DNA from: Verticillium longisporum | Lineage: Eukaryota > Ascomycota > Sordariomycetes > Glomerellales > Plectosphaerellaceae | DNA length: 64,000 nt | Direction: 5' to 3' | Assembly (NCBI GenBank): GCA_019188255.1 | Contig: JAETXT010000001.1 | Location: 5,084,001 to 5,148,000, forward strand | In this document: one piece after another, positions 43,323 through 54,154 of the stretch | Layout: every line of letters begins with the position of its first letter | Position numbering within the stretch: position 1 is the first letter of the stretch | The notes under the pieces: model-generated | The model's database searches: none | Seen by the model: only the letters and a program-made list of their open reading frames with translations | What the model was told of the DNA's origin: nothing | Program-made: the position numbers and the translations under genes

Positions 43323-43728
43323 CAAGATGCACTGGCACCCCAACGCCGGCGAGTGGTCCTTCATCCGCGGCCGCGCGCGCGTCACCGTCTTTGCGGCTGA
43401 GAGCATGGCGAGCATCTTTGACTACGGGCCCGGCGACGTGGACATCGTGCCGAAGAACATGGGCCATTTCGTCGAGAAGATCGCGACGAGGAAATTGAGA
43501 TGCTCGAAATCTCTCGGGTTGATGAGTCTAGGGACTTTTCGTTGTTCCAGTGACTCGGCGAGACGCCGAAGAAGTTGGTGTGTGGTTCACCTATTTGCTG
43601 ATGACGAGGAGAATGCGAAGAAGTTCTTGGAGAGCATCTATCCGGAGAGCAATCCCATTAGGAAGGTTACGCTGATGATCTTACAATACGAGTTGTTGAA
43701 ATATAGGAATGACTCAACGTGGGATTGA
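43323..43728 (+). pseudogene. Broken oxalate-decarboxylase-like cupin
   Basis: The fragment begins within a cupin domain. MHWHPNAGEWSFIRGRARVT carries two metal-site His residues and the Glu, and VDIVPKNMGHFVEKI carries the late His. This matches the C-terminal cupin of fungal bicupin oxalate decarboxylases. After about 43485 the frame changes. The expected continuation is seen one base over (RDEEIEMLEISRVDESRDFS), ending in a TGA at 43551-43553 where relatives have Trp. The original frame then returns with HLFADDEENAKKFLESIYPE. The N-terminal cupin, the signal peptide and the correct C terminus are missing. With two frameshifts and one stop, it cannot encode a functional enzyme. Confidence 0.8.
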
Positions 43729-43880
43729 TGATCGTGACAAGGTGTTTTTAGCAGGGAATATAGTTACTCTCACAGCGACATCGACTTTACAGACGGATAG
43801 AACACGTCCATTCCCAATACTAGACTCAATCCAGACAAACCACTATCATCACCCTTTTTACATGAACCAAGCAAAGAACA

Positions 43881-45023
43881 TCAGTTGAGCTCATGAGCCG
43901 ACTTGATGGCCTTTGATTTCCCAGCGTCGATCACCACAGCCGGGTCCTCAGGGTCGCCCTTCCGCGTCACTTGGTTGCCGTTCTTCGTCGTGATGGACGT
44001 GCTGTCGCTGTTAGTTCTGGCGTTGCAAATCACACGAACAGAACAGACTTACTCCTCGCCCTTGACATCGAGCACCTTGCCCTCGGGCTGGCCACCGCCC
44101 CAGTTCCACGAGACCGTGTCGCCCTTCTTCGGCCCCTTCTTCGGCTTGCCGCCGCCGTTAGACTTGCCCTTCCCGTCGCCTCCTTCCTCTTCGTTATCAT
44201 CGTCGTCACCTTCGTCCTCGACGTATTCCTCGTCGTCCTCTTCTTTTTCCTCAGCTTCCTCGTCTCCCTTGTCGTCACCATTCTTCTTGGCGTTGCCGTT
44301 CGTCGTGGATCCCTTGCCTTGCCGTGTCTCTCGTTTCTTGTTGGCGCCGTTCTGTGCGCTCGTCTTCTTGCGCTTGTCGCCCGCCTTGGCGTCTCCGTCC
44401 TCCTTGTCGTCGCCCTCGTCCTCGTCCTCCTCCTCAGCATCTTCCTCTTGAACATCTTCATCGGCCTCTTCCATCTCAGCATCTTCTTCCTTGTCGTTCT
44501 CCTTCTTGTCCTTCTGCTTCTTGTTGCCCTGCTTCTTGTTGCCCTGCTTCTTACTGTCGCTACCGCCGTCTCGTCCCTCAGCCTTGAGGAAGTCATGGCC
44601 CCAGTTCTTCAGCGAAGCATACGACTTGGTCTTCTTGACCTCCTCATCCGTCTTCTTCTCATTGCCCTTGGCCTCCTGCGCCAGATGCCGCTTGCTGCCA
44701 CTGCCATCAATAACCGCATCTTCTCTTTGAGAAAAGAGAAAAGAAACAGGGAGGGGAACATACCAGTATGCGACAACCTTGCGCATGTGCTCCACCTGCT
44801 CGTCCGTGTACTTGTCCTCCTTCCGGTCCGGGTTCGCCTTGAGGATCTCGACAATCTTGCGCCCGCTGTCGTGGCCCACCGTCTCGCCGTCGCCGTCGGC
44901 ATCGTCCTTCGGCCAGCCGGCGCTGTTGGCGTCGTCGGACTTGAGCCAGGTTTCGAGGTCCGAGGCTGTCATGTTGACGAGCGAGTTGAACTCGGAGATG
45001 ACTTCTTCCTTGGGCTTGACCAT
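43881..45023 (-). CDS. DUF3140 protein with C-terminal HVA1/TUDOR domain
   Basis: Three exons, 45023-44764, 44694-44053 and 44007-43881, with introns of 69 and 45 nt; phases close to 342 aa. The N-terminal DUF3140-like region (about residues 1-125) contains FNSLVNMTASDLETWLKSDD, DKYTDEQVEHMRKVVAY, and KSYASLKNWGHDFLK. The middle (about 130-270) is a very acidic, Lys/Glu/Asp-rich disordered stretch with GNKKQ repeats. The C terminus (GDTVSWNWGGGQPEGKVLDV, then ITTKNGNQVTRKGD, ending SKAIKSAHEL) is the 'hypervirulence-associated protein TUDOR domain' found in fungi. Probably nuclear, given its charge. The 69-nt first intron is a multiple of three and has no in-frame stop. The function is unknown. 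Confidence 0.83.
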
Positions 45024-45751
45024 TTTCGATTCTTTTTCCGTCTCACTTATTCGTGTGTACTTGTCTGTCCGTAAGGTGGGTGTCGTGCTTCGGTGACCTG
45101 TAACCTGAATAAACTCCTAGGGCGAGGAGTTGATGAGGAAAACAGATCAGGAGGCAAACGTAAGATGAACCTCTGCTACACTTTAATGCTTCTCCCCCAG
45201 CGCCAGCTACAATCTGAGGCGCGCCAGCCCTGTGCCTGGCCGTCGCACCTCTGGCACACGGATGGCACACAGACGGGCCATGCTGTGCGCGCGTCGGTTG
45301 CGGCGCCGTAGAGCTGGCGCGATCATGACGGCGTCATTGTGTCTCGGCGACGAGTCGTGTCGTCATGGGGAGCCCCTGCATAAGTGGCTTGCGGATCGTG
45401 CTGGATCGCGGGGTCTAACGAAGCTTCTTTGCGCGATGCGTCCCAATTGATGTGTCTCATTCGTCCCTCTTCGGTCTCAACCTTCATCGTCGGAGCTGGC
45501 ACTCGAGCTGACCAGAAAGCTCGGGAGGGAGGGGGGCTCTCCGGGGGGCTCCGGGGAACAGACCCCAGGGATCGGGGCACTTGAGACCTAGGTTCGTCCT
45601 GAAAAGAGGTCTCACTTGTGACGCATGCGTCGAGGATGGCATTTCTGCAGATTCTCGATGAACTACTGGTCATTACGTCTATGATCGTACAGGCACAAGC
45701 ACAGGCACGGCCCTCCATCTCATACATGGCTCCCATTTCAGCCCAAGTGCC
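45024..45751. other. Intergenic region
   Basis: 727 bp between the HVA1-like gene start and the 3' end of the lipocalin gene. A G-rich GGGAGGGAGGGGGGC segment lies at 45525-45540. No gene is seen. Confidence 0.5.
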
Positions 45752-46459
45752 TTAGTTGAACTGGCAGTCCGTCTGGTCGTTCTTGATGACATTGTCGAGG
45801 TTCGAGCCGAGCAAGCCCGCCCTGTCGATCCAGGCCTGCATCGCGTTAGCATAAGACGTCCTCCCAGCCACCGACTTTCCTGTCGACTCACGTCCAGAAC
45901 GTCGTCCTCGACCTGCTGCTCCCTGCTGAGGATGAACAGCGTCGAAAAGTTGCTCGACTGCACAATGGCAAAGTCGCCCGTGTAGTCTGGCCGCGTCAGC
46001 ACGCCACCTCTCGCAGTCCAGACCGGGCACGATCGCCTTACCCTGAACAATGTAGTTCGGTCCCGCGCACTCGGGCCCCGGCTGACCGGGGAACTGCACC
46101 CGGAAGACACCCTTGGCTCCGTAGCCCGGATCCGCGGGGGACGCGGTGCCGAGTATGTTGCCGGCACGACCGGCGGCCTCGCACGTGTTGTTGACCTTGA
46201 CGGTGCCATTGTCGTTGAGGGAGTACTCGGCGCGGATGCACTTGCAGTTGCCGGTGAAGGGCGCCAGGGTGCCGGCGACCTGGTACCAGCGGCCGAGGTA
46301 GGACTCGAGACCGAAGCCGATGTCGCCGGTCGGGTAGTAGCACTCGCCGTCCCACAGGGAGGGGACGACGTTGGGCACGGCGGGCGCCGGCGACGTCGTG
46401 TCGTTCTGGCACGAGGCCAGGGCGGCCGCGGCCAGGGGGAGGAGGGCGAAGGAGCGCAT
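45752..46459 (-). CDS. Secreted lipocalin (apolipoprotein-D-like)
   Basis: Three exons, 46459-46042, 45986-45892 and 45835-45752, with introns of 55 and 56 nt; phases close to 198 aa. The N terminus is a signal peptide (MRSFALLPLAAAALASC). A Pro-rich linker follows, then the lipocalin GxW motif (YLGRWYQVAGT, W58), CKCIRAEYSLNDNGTVKV, YIVQDYTGDFAIVQ and a C-terminal helix with a final Cys. Cysteines are present as in the bacterial/ApoD-type (Blc-like) subgroup, where they form disulfides. Potential N-glycosylation sites are present. It probably binds small hydrophobic molecules outside the cell; the ligand is unknown. Confidence 0.85.
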   Translation of the reverse strand: MRSFALLPLAAAALASCQNDTTSPAPAVPNVVPSLWDGECYYPTGDIGFGLESYLGRWYQVAGTLAPFTGNCKCIRAEYSLNDNGTVKVNNTCEAAGRAGNILGTASPADPGYGAKGVFRVQFPGQPGPECAGPNYIVQGKAIVPGLDCERWRADAARLHGRLCHCAVEQLFDAVHPQQGAAGRGRRSGRESTGKSVAGRTSYANAMQAWIDRAGLLGSNLDNVIKNDQTDCQFN

Positions 46460-47608
46460 GGCTGGCTGTGTGGTGTGTGTGCTGGAATCTGCTGGCGTTT
46501 CTGCTGCTGTTTGTTTGATGTCGTCTACAACTGCGCCATCACGAACATGCAATTGCTTCAGCCCAGGCTACTTATACGGCATCAATTGCTAGACTATTTT
46601 CTCAAAGACACCTCACTATGATCATGCCAATCCAGCTCGCACACTTGAGAAGGCCGAGGTGCGAGCTAAAAAGCTGGCAAAAGCGAGTCGTCTCCAAGAG
46701 ACATCACTGAGTGGTGACGACATTAGGTCTTCATCGGGCAGTGTCTTCGCCCTGCCAAGTCGGCAGCGTGTGCTGATCGGCGCCCAGCTCGAGGCCGCCA
46801 GGCCGCGCTTTGCCGACTTTGGCGAATGCCCCGGGGCCCCGATCGATGAGCGGCTGGGGCTGGCCTTCGGAACCGGCAATCGGGTTTGGTGGGAGGATCA
46901 GTGCTTTCTGCATGCTGGCGTTGGCCGGGTGCACATTGCCATTAATGCCCGTGGTCGTTCATCCTGGGGGTGATCAAGTTGAGCAGCTGGAAGAACATGA
47001 GTCGGCGGTGAGCAGACAGCCAGCATTCATGTCCATGTTAAGACTTCTCTCAATAGTCCCAGATCATGAGAGACATCCGCGACGATGAGACAGTGTGGCC
47101 AGCACAATGGCTTTCGCTTGAGACAAGTCCTAGTGGGCGACAGCTCGCTGAGCGTTGAGCAGACCAAGAGCAAAAGCCCATTGATTCAGGCGCTACTCGC
47201 TATTGATCCACGATCTCAAGTCGCCAGACGTCCCTGGATTCAAGCCAGACGTCTCTGGATTCAAGCCAGACGTCTCTGGATTCAAGCCAGACCGTCTCTG
47301 GATTCAAGCCAGACCGTCTCTGGATTCAAGCCTCATCAGTCTTCTCATCGTCTGACCCTGTGCTAGAATTGTCCCTGCATCCCATCATCCAGAAGATGTT
47401 TACCCCGCCCTGGCTTAACCGCTTTTGGGAAGACCCTTGACGAGACCTTCACGCTTGGCAAGGGAAAAGATACCCGACACGGCTGTCACGACGACTTCAA
47501 AATGGTCTTCACACAGCAAATCTCAGTCGCCGTTCCTCAAACTCAAGATCAACGTTGCCATAACACTCTGGACCACCCGAAACTCCTGTCCTACCCCCAA
47601 CCACCAGC
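46460..47608. other. Intergenic region with a five-copy minisatellite
   Basis: 1.15 kb between two divergent genes. A 105-codon open frame at 46659-46973 has no recognisable feature and is probably chance. 47224-47331 is a minisatellite (separate entry). Confidence 0.5.
47224..47331 (+). repeat. Five-copy minisatellite, CTGGATTCAAGCCAGAC(C)GTCT
   Basis: Five tandem copies of a 20-22 bp unit containing CTGGATTCAAGCCAGAC. The last two units have an extra C (ACCGTCT), giving a two-type array. It lies about 280 bp upstream of the EthD-like gene start. Confidence 0.85.
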
Positions 47609-48544
47609 ATGGCGCAAGACCACCCCATGGCCGGCCGCGGCATCCTCTACGTCCACTCGAAAATCGCCCGCCCCGATCTCATCAACGAGGAGCAGTACAT
47701 GGACTGGTACGACAACGACCACATGGCCGAGATTCTCGAGACGAGCGCCATGAAGACGGCCTTCCGCTACAAGGACGTCGACCCCAGCGCCGAGAGGCCC
47801 TTTCTTGCCATGTATCCCCTGGACGACATGGCCTTTATGCAGACGGACGAGTTCAAGGGTATCCGCGTCCACAGCGACCTGCTGCCTGGCGGCGGACCCG
47901 TCTACGACGTTGCCGAGATTGACGTGCGGTATTACAAGCTCACGCAGGTGTATGACCCCACGAACAAGGGGCCTGGTGTGTGTCCCCTCCTTATCCTCGG
48001 GACAGTGTAGAATGCAGCTGACCGTTTGAGGAATCAAGGCCACACGAAGACCATTCTCTCGGCACAGGTCGAGCTGGGCTCTGATGTTTCCCCTGAGGAA
48101 CTCGATCGGTGGTATCGCGAAGAGGTACGTACATCACTGTGCATGACCCGAACCCGAGCCTCGTCACTCGCCCCTCACATTTTGTAAGCATATTGCACAG
48201 AGAGCTGACCGGAGTCATCAAACCGCGAACAGCACCTGGAGAGAATGTCGCAATGGGCAGGATTCCTGCGCACGACCCGCTTCGAGCTCGCGTACGCACG
48301 GTCGAACGCGCAGTCCAGGGCGCTCAAGGGGCTGGCGGCCGAGAACGAGGAGGCGCCGCGGCCGCCGACGTACCTTGCGCTGCATGAGTTTTCGGGGGAT
48401 CTGGACCTGAAGAGGATGATGGAGTTCACCGACAGCGCGTGGACGAGGAAGATCGTTCCGGGGCTGAAGGTTGTTCTGACGCCCGTTTACGGTCTTGTCG
48501 TTGCGCACGGCAAGCGGGATTGGTTCCATGGCGTTGACGTGTGA
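47609..48544 (+). CDS. EthD-like / dimeric alpha-beta barrel protein
   Basis: Three exons, 47609-47975, 48039-48124 and 48233-48544, with introns of 63 and 108 nt; phases close to 254 aa. The second acceptor is taken at CAAG|GC because it restores KGPGHTKTILSAQVELGSDV. Two EthD-like halves are visible. The first has NEEQYMDWYDNDHMAEIL and PLDDMAFMQTDEFKGIRVHS. The second has SPEELDRWYREEHLERMSQW and FLRTTRFELA, then PPTYLALHEFSGDLDLKRM. Each half has the WY..(D/E)H helix typical of the family. It is a small cytosolic fold, often linked to aromatic or polyketide ring chemistry or to unknown stress roles; the substrate is unknown. Confidence 0.75.
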
Positions 48545-48904
48545 GCTCTGCTGGCATCCTGGTGGATTCTCTACTCTGGTCATGAGGGTGAATTATTGCC
48601 TCGAGCGTTGTTTGTCTCTTCATTGGAACGAATTCCCTAGGGAAACACGTGCTGATCCTCGGATAGCGGAATACGCCAATGCTGATGTGAGCACGAACCA
48701 CGTCGTGATTTTCGTCTCCTCGTGATGCTTGTCTTGGCCCATTGCGATGCGTGCGGCGCCATGAGATGCTGTGTTACCCCAGAATGTGCTCGATGAAACA
48801 CGAAAATGTCATTCTCGTGCCCCGAGGGATGAGCAGGCAGATGGCTTTGCCAAAGTGTAGCTGAGGGGCAAAGGATTCAGCCGTGCAGTAGTCCGGCGTC
48901 CGAC
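48545..48904. other. Intergenic region left of the LINE insertion
   Basis: 360 bp of host sequence between the EthD-like gene and the left target-site duplication. No gene is seen. Confidence 0.5.
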
Positions 48905-48917
48905 TGTTGCATTCATG
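48905..48917 (+). repeat. Left 13-bp target-site duplication of the LINE
   Basis: TGTTGCATTCATG, identical to 54486-54498. The bases outside the pair differ (C before the left copy and G before the right; A after the left and C after the right), so the match is exactly 13 bp. Confidence 0.92.
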
Positions 48918-48997
48918 AGTTGACTTCATGCTCCTAACTGTACTTGCCTGATTTTCGTTGAAGTACGGCATCAGATTGATCGTGGACAGGTTGGTCT

Positions 48998-50407
48998 TTG
49001 ACGTGGGACGGCGCGACGCGAACTGGTGGATCCCATTCCACGTGGCGCCCCACCTGCAGCCATGGCGAACGAACGCGACACGATCCATGTTGCGTCGGAT
49101 GGAGAAGGGGGAATGGTGGTGTGAGACGACAGCTTCGATCGACGCGCAAGCCGAGCAACAAGGTCGTCGACAATCGATCCATCGACAACGAAGTCATCGA
49201 CGATGAACATATCAATGATGAAGCGACCGAGGGTCAAGCCAGAAACGAGCCGACCGACGATGTGGAAATCACGGAGCGAAGAGCCAATAGGCGCGGTACC
49301 AAACCGACGGTGCGACGACCAATCTCCGGGACTCTTGGAGGGCAGCCGGACGGAAGAGCGTTGCTGCGCGCTATGGAGAAACAGATGGAACTACAGACGA
49401 AGATCATGAGAAAGGTCCTGGAAGAGTCCCAGTCACAGTCGACAAGAATTGAAGAGCTCCAGAACGAAGTGGAGAAGCTTAGGAAAGCCCTCCATGCGAC
49501 CACGAATGAAACCCAGAGCCTGCGTGCGAGCATCGAAACAGTCACTACGACGATCGCAGGGCAGGATAGATCGGGGCCGTCCTACGCAGACATTGCCCGG
49601 ATGCCACAGGCCGGCCAACTCAGCAACACGAGGCAGGCTACCATGACAACGCCACCGACGCCAATAGACATGGTCTTCTGCACGATCGACACATCCAGGA
49701 TGGAGGACGAACAAGGTGAACAGCTCACACCGGGCGCTATTCGTACCCTTACGGAAGGCGAGGTCAGGGTGGACCAAAGCCAATCCAAGTGGCGTTGCCT
49801 GGCCGTGACCAAGGACCCGAAGAAGCCTCGAATCAGAATTGCCTGCAGAAACGAGCAGGAGCACGCCATGGTGAAACAACTGGTGGAAGCCAAGCTGCCT
49901 CGAGGAGCTAGGATGCTGCGAGACGAACTCTATCCTGTCAAAGTCGACTACGTGAGCCGCATGGTGGTCTTGGATGAGGCGAACACCATCCGCAGTGGGG
50001 CCGCGGAGGAGATTGGCAAAGAAAACGACGTACAAGTTGCGAAAGTAGGCTGGCTAAGTAACAGGGACGTCCCGAAGGCATACGGCTCAATGGTTATGTA
50101 CCTCACGAAGAGAGCGGACGCGGAAAGGCTACTCGCGGAGGGCTACGCCTATGCGGGAGGACAATCTGGGAGGACCAAGGTCTTCGAATCTCGTCCTCGC
50201 CTCGACCAGTGCTACAACTGTCAACAGATGGGCCGCGGCCATAAAGCTCACCAGTGCGACCGACCCCAGGTGTGCGGGAAATGTGCCAAGGAGGGGCACC
50301 ACCACAGTGCCTGCACTGAGACTATCCTCAAGTGTGTTCCCTGCGGAGGTCCCCATGCATCTTTCAGCAGAAACTGCAAGAAGCTCTACCCATCTTTGAA
50401 TGAGTAG
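48998..50407 (+). CDS. LINE ORF1 (gag-like, zinc knuckles)
   Basis: An open frame of about 470 codons, without an obvious ATG until 49373 ([19 protein letters not shown]); starts at 49062 in another frame are also possible, so the true N terminus is unclear. Residues from about 126 form a coiled coil (the [19 protein letters not shown] region). A central globular part follows (about 215-395), then three Cys/His knuckles: [30 protein letters not shown] (a clean CX2CX4HX4C) and [15 protein letters not shown]. It is an RNA-binding protein of the retrotransposition complex. Its TAG stop (50405-50407) overlaps the ORF2 ATG (50400-50402) as ATGAGTAG. Confidence 0.88.
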   Translation: MTWDGATRTGGSHSTWRPTCSHGERTRHDPCCVGWRRGNGGVRRQLRSTRKPSNKVVDNRSIDNEVIDDEHINDEATEGQARNEPTDDVEITERRANRRGTKPTVRRPISGTLGGQPDGRALLRAMEKQMELQTKIMRKVLEESQSQSTRIEELQNEVEKLRKALHATTNETQSLRASIETVTTTIAGQDRSGPSYADIARMPQAGQLSNTRQATMTTPPTPIDMVFCTIDTSRMEDEQGEQLTPGAIRTLTEGEVRVDQSQSKWRCLAVTKDPKKPRIRIACRNEQEHAMVKQLVEAKLPRGARMLRDELYPVKVDYVSRMVVLDEANTIRSGAAEEIGKENDVQVAKVGWLSNRDVPKAYGSMVMYLTKRADAERLLAEGYAYAGGQSGRTKVFESRPRLDQCYNCQQMGRGHKAHQCDRPQVCGKCAKEGHHHSACTETILKCVPCGGPHASFSRNCKKLYPSLNE

Positions 50408-53400
50408 TACGCTCCGTATGATCCAACTCAATGTGCGAAAACGCGGCGAGGTTCACGAGAGCCTCATGAACGACGAGGACATTCAGGACGTAGCGGTGCT
50501 GGCGATCCAGGAACCACAGGCACGGATGATCAAAGGACGGCTGTTGACGACGCCGATGGGACATCACAGATGGACAAAGATGGTCCCACCAACGATTGGG
50601 GAAGGACGATGGGCGATCCGAAGCATGCTTTGGGTAAGGAAGGATTTGGAGGCTGAACAGGTGCGGATAGAGTCTCCGGACATGACAGCAGCATTGTTGC
50701 GGCTTCCAGGGAAACTGGTACTGGTGGTGTCCGTGTACGTGCAGGGGATGGACACCCAGGCATTACAGGAAGCGTGCAACACCATACGTAGAGCGGTCGC
50801 GGACGCCAGGAGAGCCGCAGGAGAGGTGGTGCACGTGGTCATTGCGGGCGACTTCAATCGCCACGATCAACTATGGGGAGGAGACGACGTGTCTCCGGTA
50901 CGACAGGGTGAAGCCGACAACATCATCGACCTGATGAACGAGCTCTCCCTCTGCAGCATGCTCCCGAGGGGCACGAAGACTTGGCAAGGCGGGGACCACG
51001 AGTCGACAATCGACCTGGTGCTGGTATCAGAAGACCTAGCTGCGGCCATGATCAAGTGTACGACGAACGGAACAGAGCACGGGTCGGACCACCGCACCAT
51101 CGAAACGATTTTTGATGTATCAGTGCCGGCCCCGAAAATCCAGGACCGACCTCTGTACAAGAACGCGCCATGGAATGAAATCAACACTCGAATTTCCACT
51201 GCACTCGAGACAGCCCCGATGGAAGGCACGGTCCAAGAGAAGACGGACAGACTCATGTCAGTGGTGCTGGAAGCAGTACAGGCCTTGACACCAAAAGCCA
51301 AACCATCGCCACACGCGAAGCGGTGGTGGACGGCGGATCTTACGCAGCTCCGCCACATCCACACACATTGGAGGAACCGGGCGAGGGCAGCGAGACGGGC
51401 AGGACGGAACGATGAAGCACTGGAGAACACGGCCAAGGGAGCAGCGAAACAATACCACGGTGCCATTCGACAACAGAAGAAAACCCATTGGAACGACTTT
51501 CTGGCCGACAACGACAACATCTGGAAGGCCGCCAAGTATCTCAAGTCGGGCGACGACGCGGCATTCGGCAAGGTGCCGCAGCTTGTAAAGGCTGATGGCA
51601 CACGGACGACCAACGGCAAAGAGCAAGCGGAAGAATTGCTTACGACTTTCTTCCCGCCCCCACCAGAGCACATCGAAGAGGAGGGTGAGAGGCCGCAGCG
51701 CGAATCGGCTGTCACCATGCCTGACATCACGATGGAAGAAGTCGAGCGCCGGCTTTTCGCGACGAAATCGTGGAAAGCACCCGGTGAGGACGGGTTGCCG
51801 GCGATGGTCTGGAAACAGATTTGGCCAGCCGTCAAGCACAGTGTCCTTGCGATTTTCCGCGCATCGCTAGAGGAAGGAGTACTCCCCGACCAATGGAGGC
51901 ATGCCAAGATCATCCCGCTCAAGAAGCCCGGCAAAGGAGACTACACCATCGCCAAGGCTTGGAGGCCCATCTCGCTCCTCGCCACGCTCGGCAAGGTTCT
52001 CGAGTCGGTTGTTGCGGAGAGGATATCCCATGCAGTCGAAACCCATGGGCTGTTGCCCACGAACCACTTCGGGGCCCGCAAACAGAGGTCAGCAGAACAA
52101 GCGTTGGTGTTGCTGCAAGAACAAATCTACGCAGCATGGAGAAATCGTTGGGTGGTCAGCCTCGTGAGCTTCGATGTGAAGGGAGCATACAATGGAGTAT
52201 GCAAAGAGAGACTCATTCAGAGAATGAGAGCGAGGGGCCTCCCAGAAGATTTGCTCCGTTGGGTAGAGGCATTCTGCTCCGATCGGACGGCGACAATTCA
52301 GGTCAACGGCCAAGCATCAGAGGTCCGGACCCTGCCTCAGGCTGGACTACCGCAAGGATCGCCACTGTCACCGATCCTGTTTCTGTTCTTCAACGCCGAC
52401 CTTGTACAACAGAAGATCAACTGCTATGGAGGAGCTATAGCCTTTGTCGACGACTTCACAGCCTGGGTCGCTGGACCAACCACGCAAGACAACCGTAAAG
52501 GGATCGAGGCGATCATCGAGAAGGCACTGGACTGGGAGCAGAGAAGCGGGGCGACTTTCGAAGCGGACAAGACGGCGGTCATCCACTTCACCCGATGGGC
52601 CAAAAGGTCCGATTCGGAACCTTTCACTATCAAGGGCCAAACAGTCAAACCCAAACAGCATGTCAAGATCCTCGGCGTGATCATGGACATTGGACTCAGA
52701 TACAGGGAACACATTGCAAGAGTGGCGACCAAGGGACTAGAGGCTGCGATGGAGCTGAAACGACTGAGAGGATTGACCCCGGCGACAGCACGGCAGCTAT
52801 TCACGGCCACCGTGGCCCCAGTGGTGGACTATGCCTCTAACGTCTGGAGGCACCGATGCAAAGACCGGACGGCAGCAGCAATCTATCGCGTCCAAAAGGT
52901 CGGAGCGCAGGCAATTATTGGAGCGTTCGTCACGATAGCCACAAGCGTAGCAGAAGCGGAGGCTCACATCGCCAGTGCACCAGAGCGATTCACGAGAAGG
53001 GCCATCAAGCTATGGACAGATCTCCACGCACTGCCTGAGACCAACCCGCTTCGAAAACTGACCTCTCGCATAAAGAAGTTCAGGCGCTTCCACCGCTCAC
53101 CATTTTTCCAACTGGCAACTTCGCTCAACGAAATTCCAATGGAGGACCTGGAAACAATCAACCCATTCACACTGCCGCCGTGGATGGAAAGAGTGCAGAC
53201 CGTCACTGAATGGAACGACGAGGATGCAACACTGACGCGGGTCGATGAGGAGGCCACGGTGCGCATCGCTGTGAGCAGCTCGGCACGAAACGAGGTGGTC
53301 GGCGTCGGTGGAACCGTCAAGGGGCCAGGGACGAGGCTCGAGACGTTTTCCTTCACCCACGGCATGAGGACCGATCAGAACCCATTTTCCGGAGAACTGG

Positions 53401-53453
53401 TAGCGGCAGCATACGCGTTGCGATTTCTGCCGCAGCTGAGGGGCAGACCGTGA
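50400..53453 (+). CDS. LINE ORF2: APE endonuclease, reverse transcriptase, start of RNase H
   Basis: 1017 codons up to the frameshift. The endonuclease (about residues 1-230) shows [10 protein letters not shown], the QEPQ Glu, [21 protein letters not shown] and HGSDHRTI. The reverse transcriptase (about 430-760) shows [89 protein letters not shown] and the catalytic FVDDF. Downstream is the LINE-typical 'thumb' with VKILGVIMD and [12 protein letters not shown]. The RNase-H-like region begins near residue 940 ([32 protein letters not shown]) and is cut by a stop at 53451-53453 after a run of four Gs (53440-53443). The remaining part continues in the next frame. Confidence 0.9.
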   Translation: MSSTLRMIQLNVRKRGEVHESLMNDEDIQDVAVLAIQEPQARMIKGRLLTTPMGHHRWTKMVPPTIGEGRWAIRSMLWVRKDLEAEQVRIESPDMTAALLRLPGKLVLVVSVYVQGMDTQALQEACNTIRRAVADARRAAGEVVHVVIAGDFNRHDQLWGGDDVSPVRQGEADNIIDLMNELSLCSMLPRGTKTWQGGDHESTIDLVLVSEDLAAAMIKCTTNGTEHGSDHRTIETIFDVSVPAPKIQDRPLYKNAPWNEINTRISTALETAPMEGTVQEKTDRLMSVVLEAVQALTPKAKPSPHAKRWWTADLTQLRHIHTHWRNRARAARRAGRNDEALENTAKGAAKQYHGAIRQQKKTHWNDFLADNDNIWKAAKYLKSGDDAAFGKVPQLVKADGTRTTNGKEQAEELLTTFFPPPPEHIEEEGERPQRESAVTMPDITMEEVERRLFATKSWKAPGEDGLPAMVWKQIWPAVKHSVLAIFRASLEEGVLPDQWRHAKIIPLKKPGKGDYTIAKAWRPISLLATLGKVLESVVAERISHAVETHGLLPTNHFGARKQRSAEQALVLLQEQIYAAWRNRWVVSLVSFDVKGAYNGVCKERLIQRMRARGLPEDLLRWVEAFCSDRTATIQVNGQASEVRTLPQAGLPQGSPLSPILFLFFNADLVQQKINCYGGAIAFVDDFTAWVAGPTTQDNRKGIEAIIEKALDWEQRSGATFEADKTAVIHFTRWAKRSDSEPFTIKGQTVKPKQHVKILGVIMDIGLRYREHIARVATKGLEAAMELKRLRGLTPATARQLFTATVAPVVDYASNVWRHRCKDRTAAAIYRVQKVGAQAIIGAFVTIATSVAEAEAHIASAPERFTRRAIKLWTDLHALPETNPLRKLTSRIKKFRRFHRSPFFQLATSLNEIPMEDLETINPFTLPPWMERVQTVTEWNDEDATLTRVDEEATVRIAVSSSARNEVVGVGGTVKGPGTRLETFSFTHGMRTDQNPFSGELVAAAYALRFLPQLRGRP

Positions 53454-54154
53454 CGCTACTGACAAGCAACAAAGCCGCGGTGCTGACACTTCGAAACCCC
53501 CAACAACAGTCTGGACAAGAGTACGTTCGCTGCATCTACGAGGCGATCACCCGACTGCGAGAAACCGGGAACACCATCTCAGTCGTGTGGCTTCCGAGCC
53601 AGCTCGACGACGACCTCCTGAAGAAAGCGAAAGGAGAAGCACGCAAGGCCAGCCGAGATGGCGCCTTGCCTGAAAAACAGTTCCCAAAGATGCGATCCAC
53701 CACCCTCAACGCTGCAAGGCGCAAACTACGTGTGGAAAGACGACTACCAGATAATGTTGGAAAACTCTCGAAGGAAGTCGACATAGCACTACCCGGCAAG
53801 CACACTCGAGAACTATATGATAACCTTTCCTGGATGGAGGCGAGCATGCTGGCCCAGCTCAGGACAGGCATGGCGAGACTGAACGCCTCACTTTTCCGAA
53901 TCAGGGCAGTAGCTTCAGCCCAATGCGCATGCGGACAAGCGAGAGAGACGGTGGAGCACTTTCTCCTCCGATGCACACGATGGGCAACACAACGAGCCGA
54001 GACACTCATGCGCCCTGGCACACAAAGAGACAACATCTCCTTCCATTTGGGAGGTAAGACGACATCAGATGGTGATGATTGGAAGCCGGACATGAAAGCA
54101 GTCCGAGCTACGATACGCTTTGCGAAGGCCACGGGCCGACTGGAGAACGTGTGA
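53450..54154 (+). pseudogene. LINE ORF2 C-terminal part, shifted by one base
   Basis: A frame open from before 53450 to 54154. It starts with [20 protein letters not shown], the middle of a Tad-type RNase H, followed by SVVWLPSQ, a basic region and the late zinc-finger-like CACGQARETVEHFLLRC. Together with the previous frame it makes a normal ORF2. The break between the two frames is one base in GGGG (53440-53443), so either the element lost a base or the assembly did. Confidence 0.85.

Noticed and set aside
46659..46973. 105-codon plus-strand frame as a small gene
   Set aside because: No domain, no signal peptide, and no coding-like composition; the next gene's leader is close by.
50867..54132. 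Several 100-350-codon minus-strand frames across the LINE
   Set aside because: The plus strand holds clear endonuclease and reverse-transcriptase motifs. The minus frames have no recognisable content.
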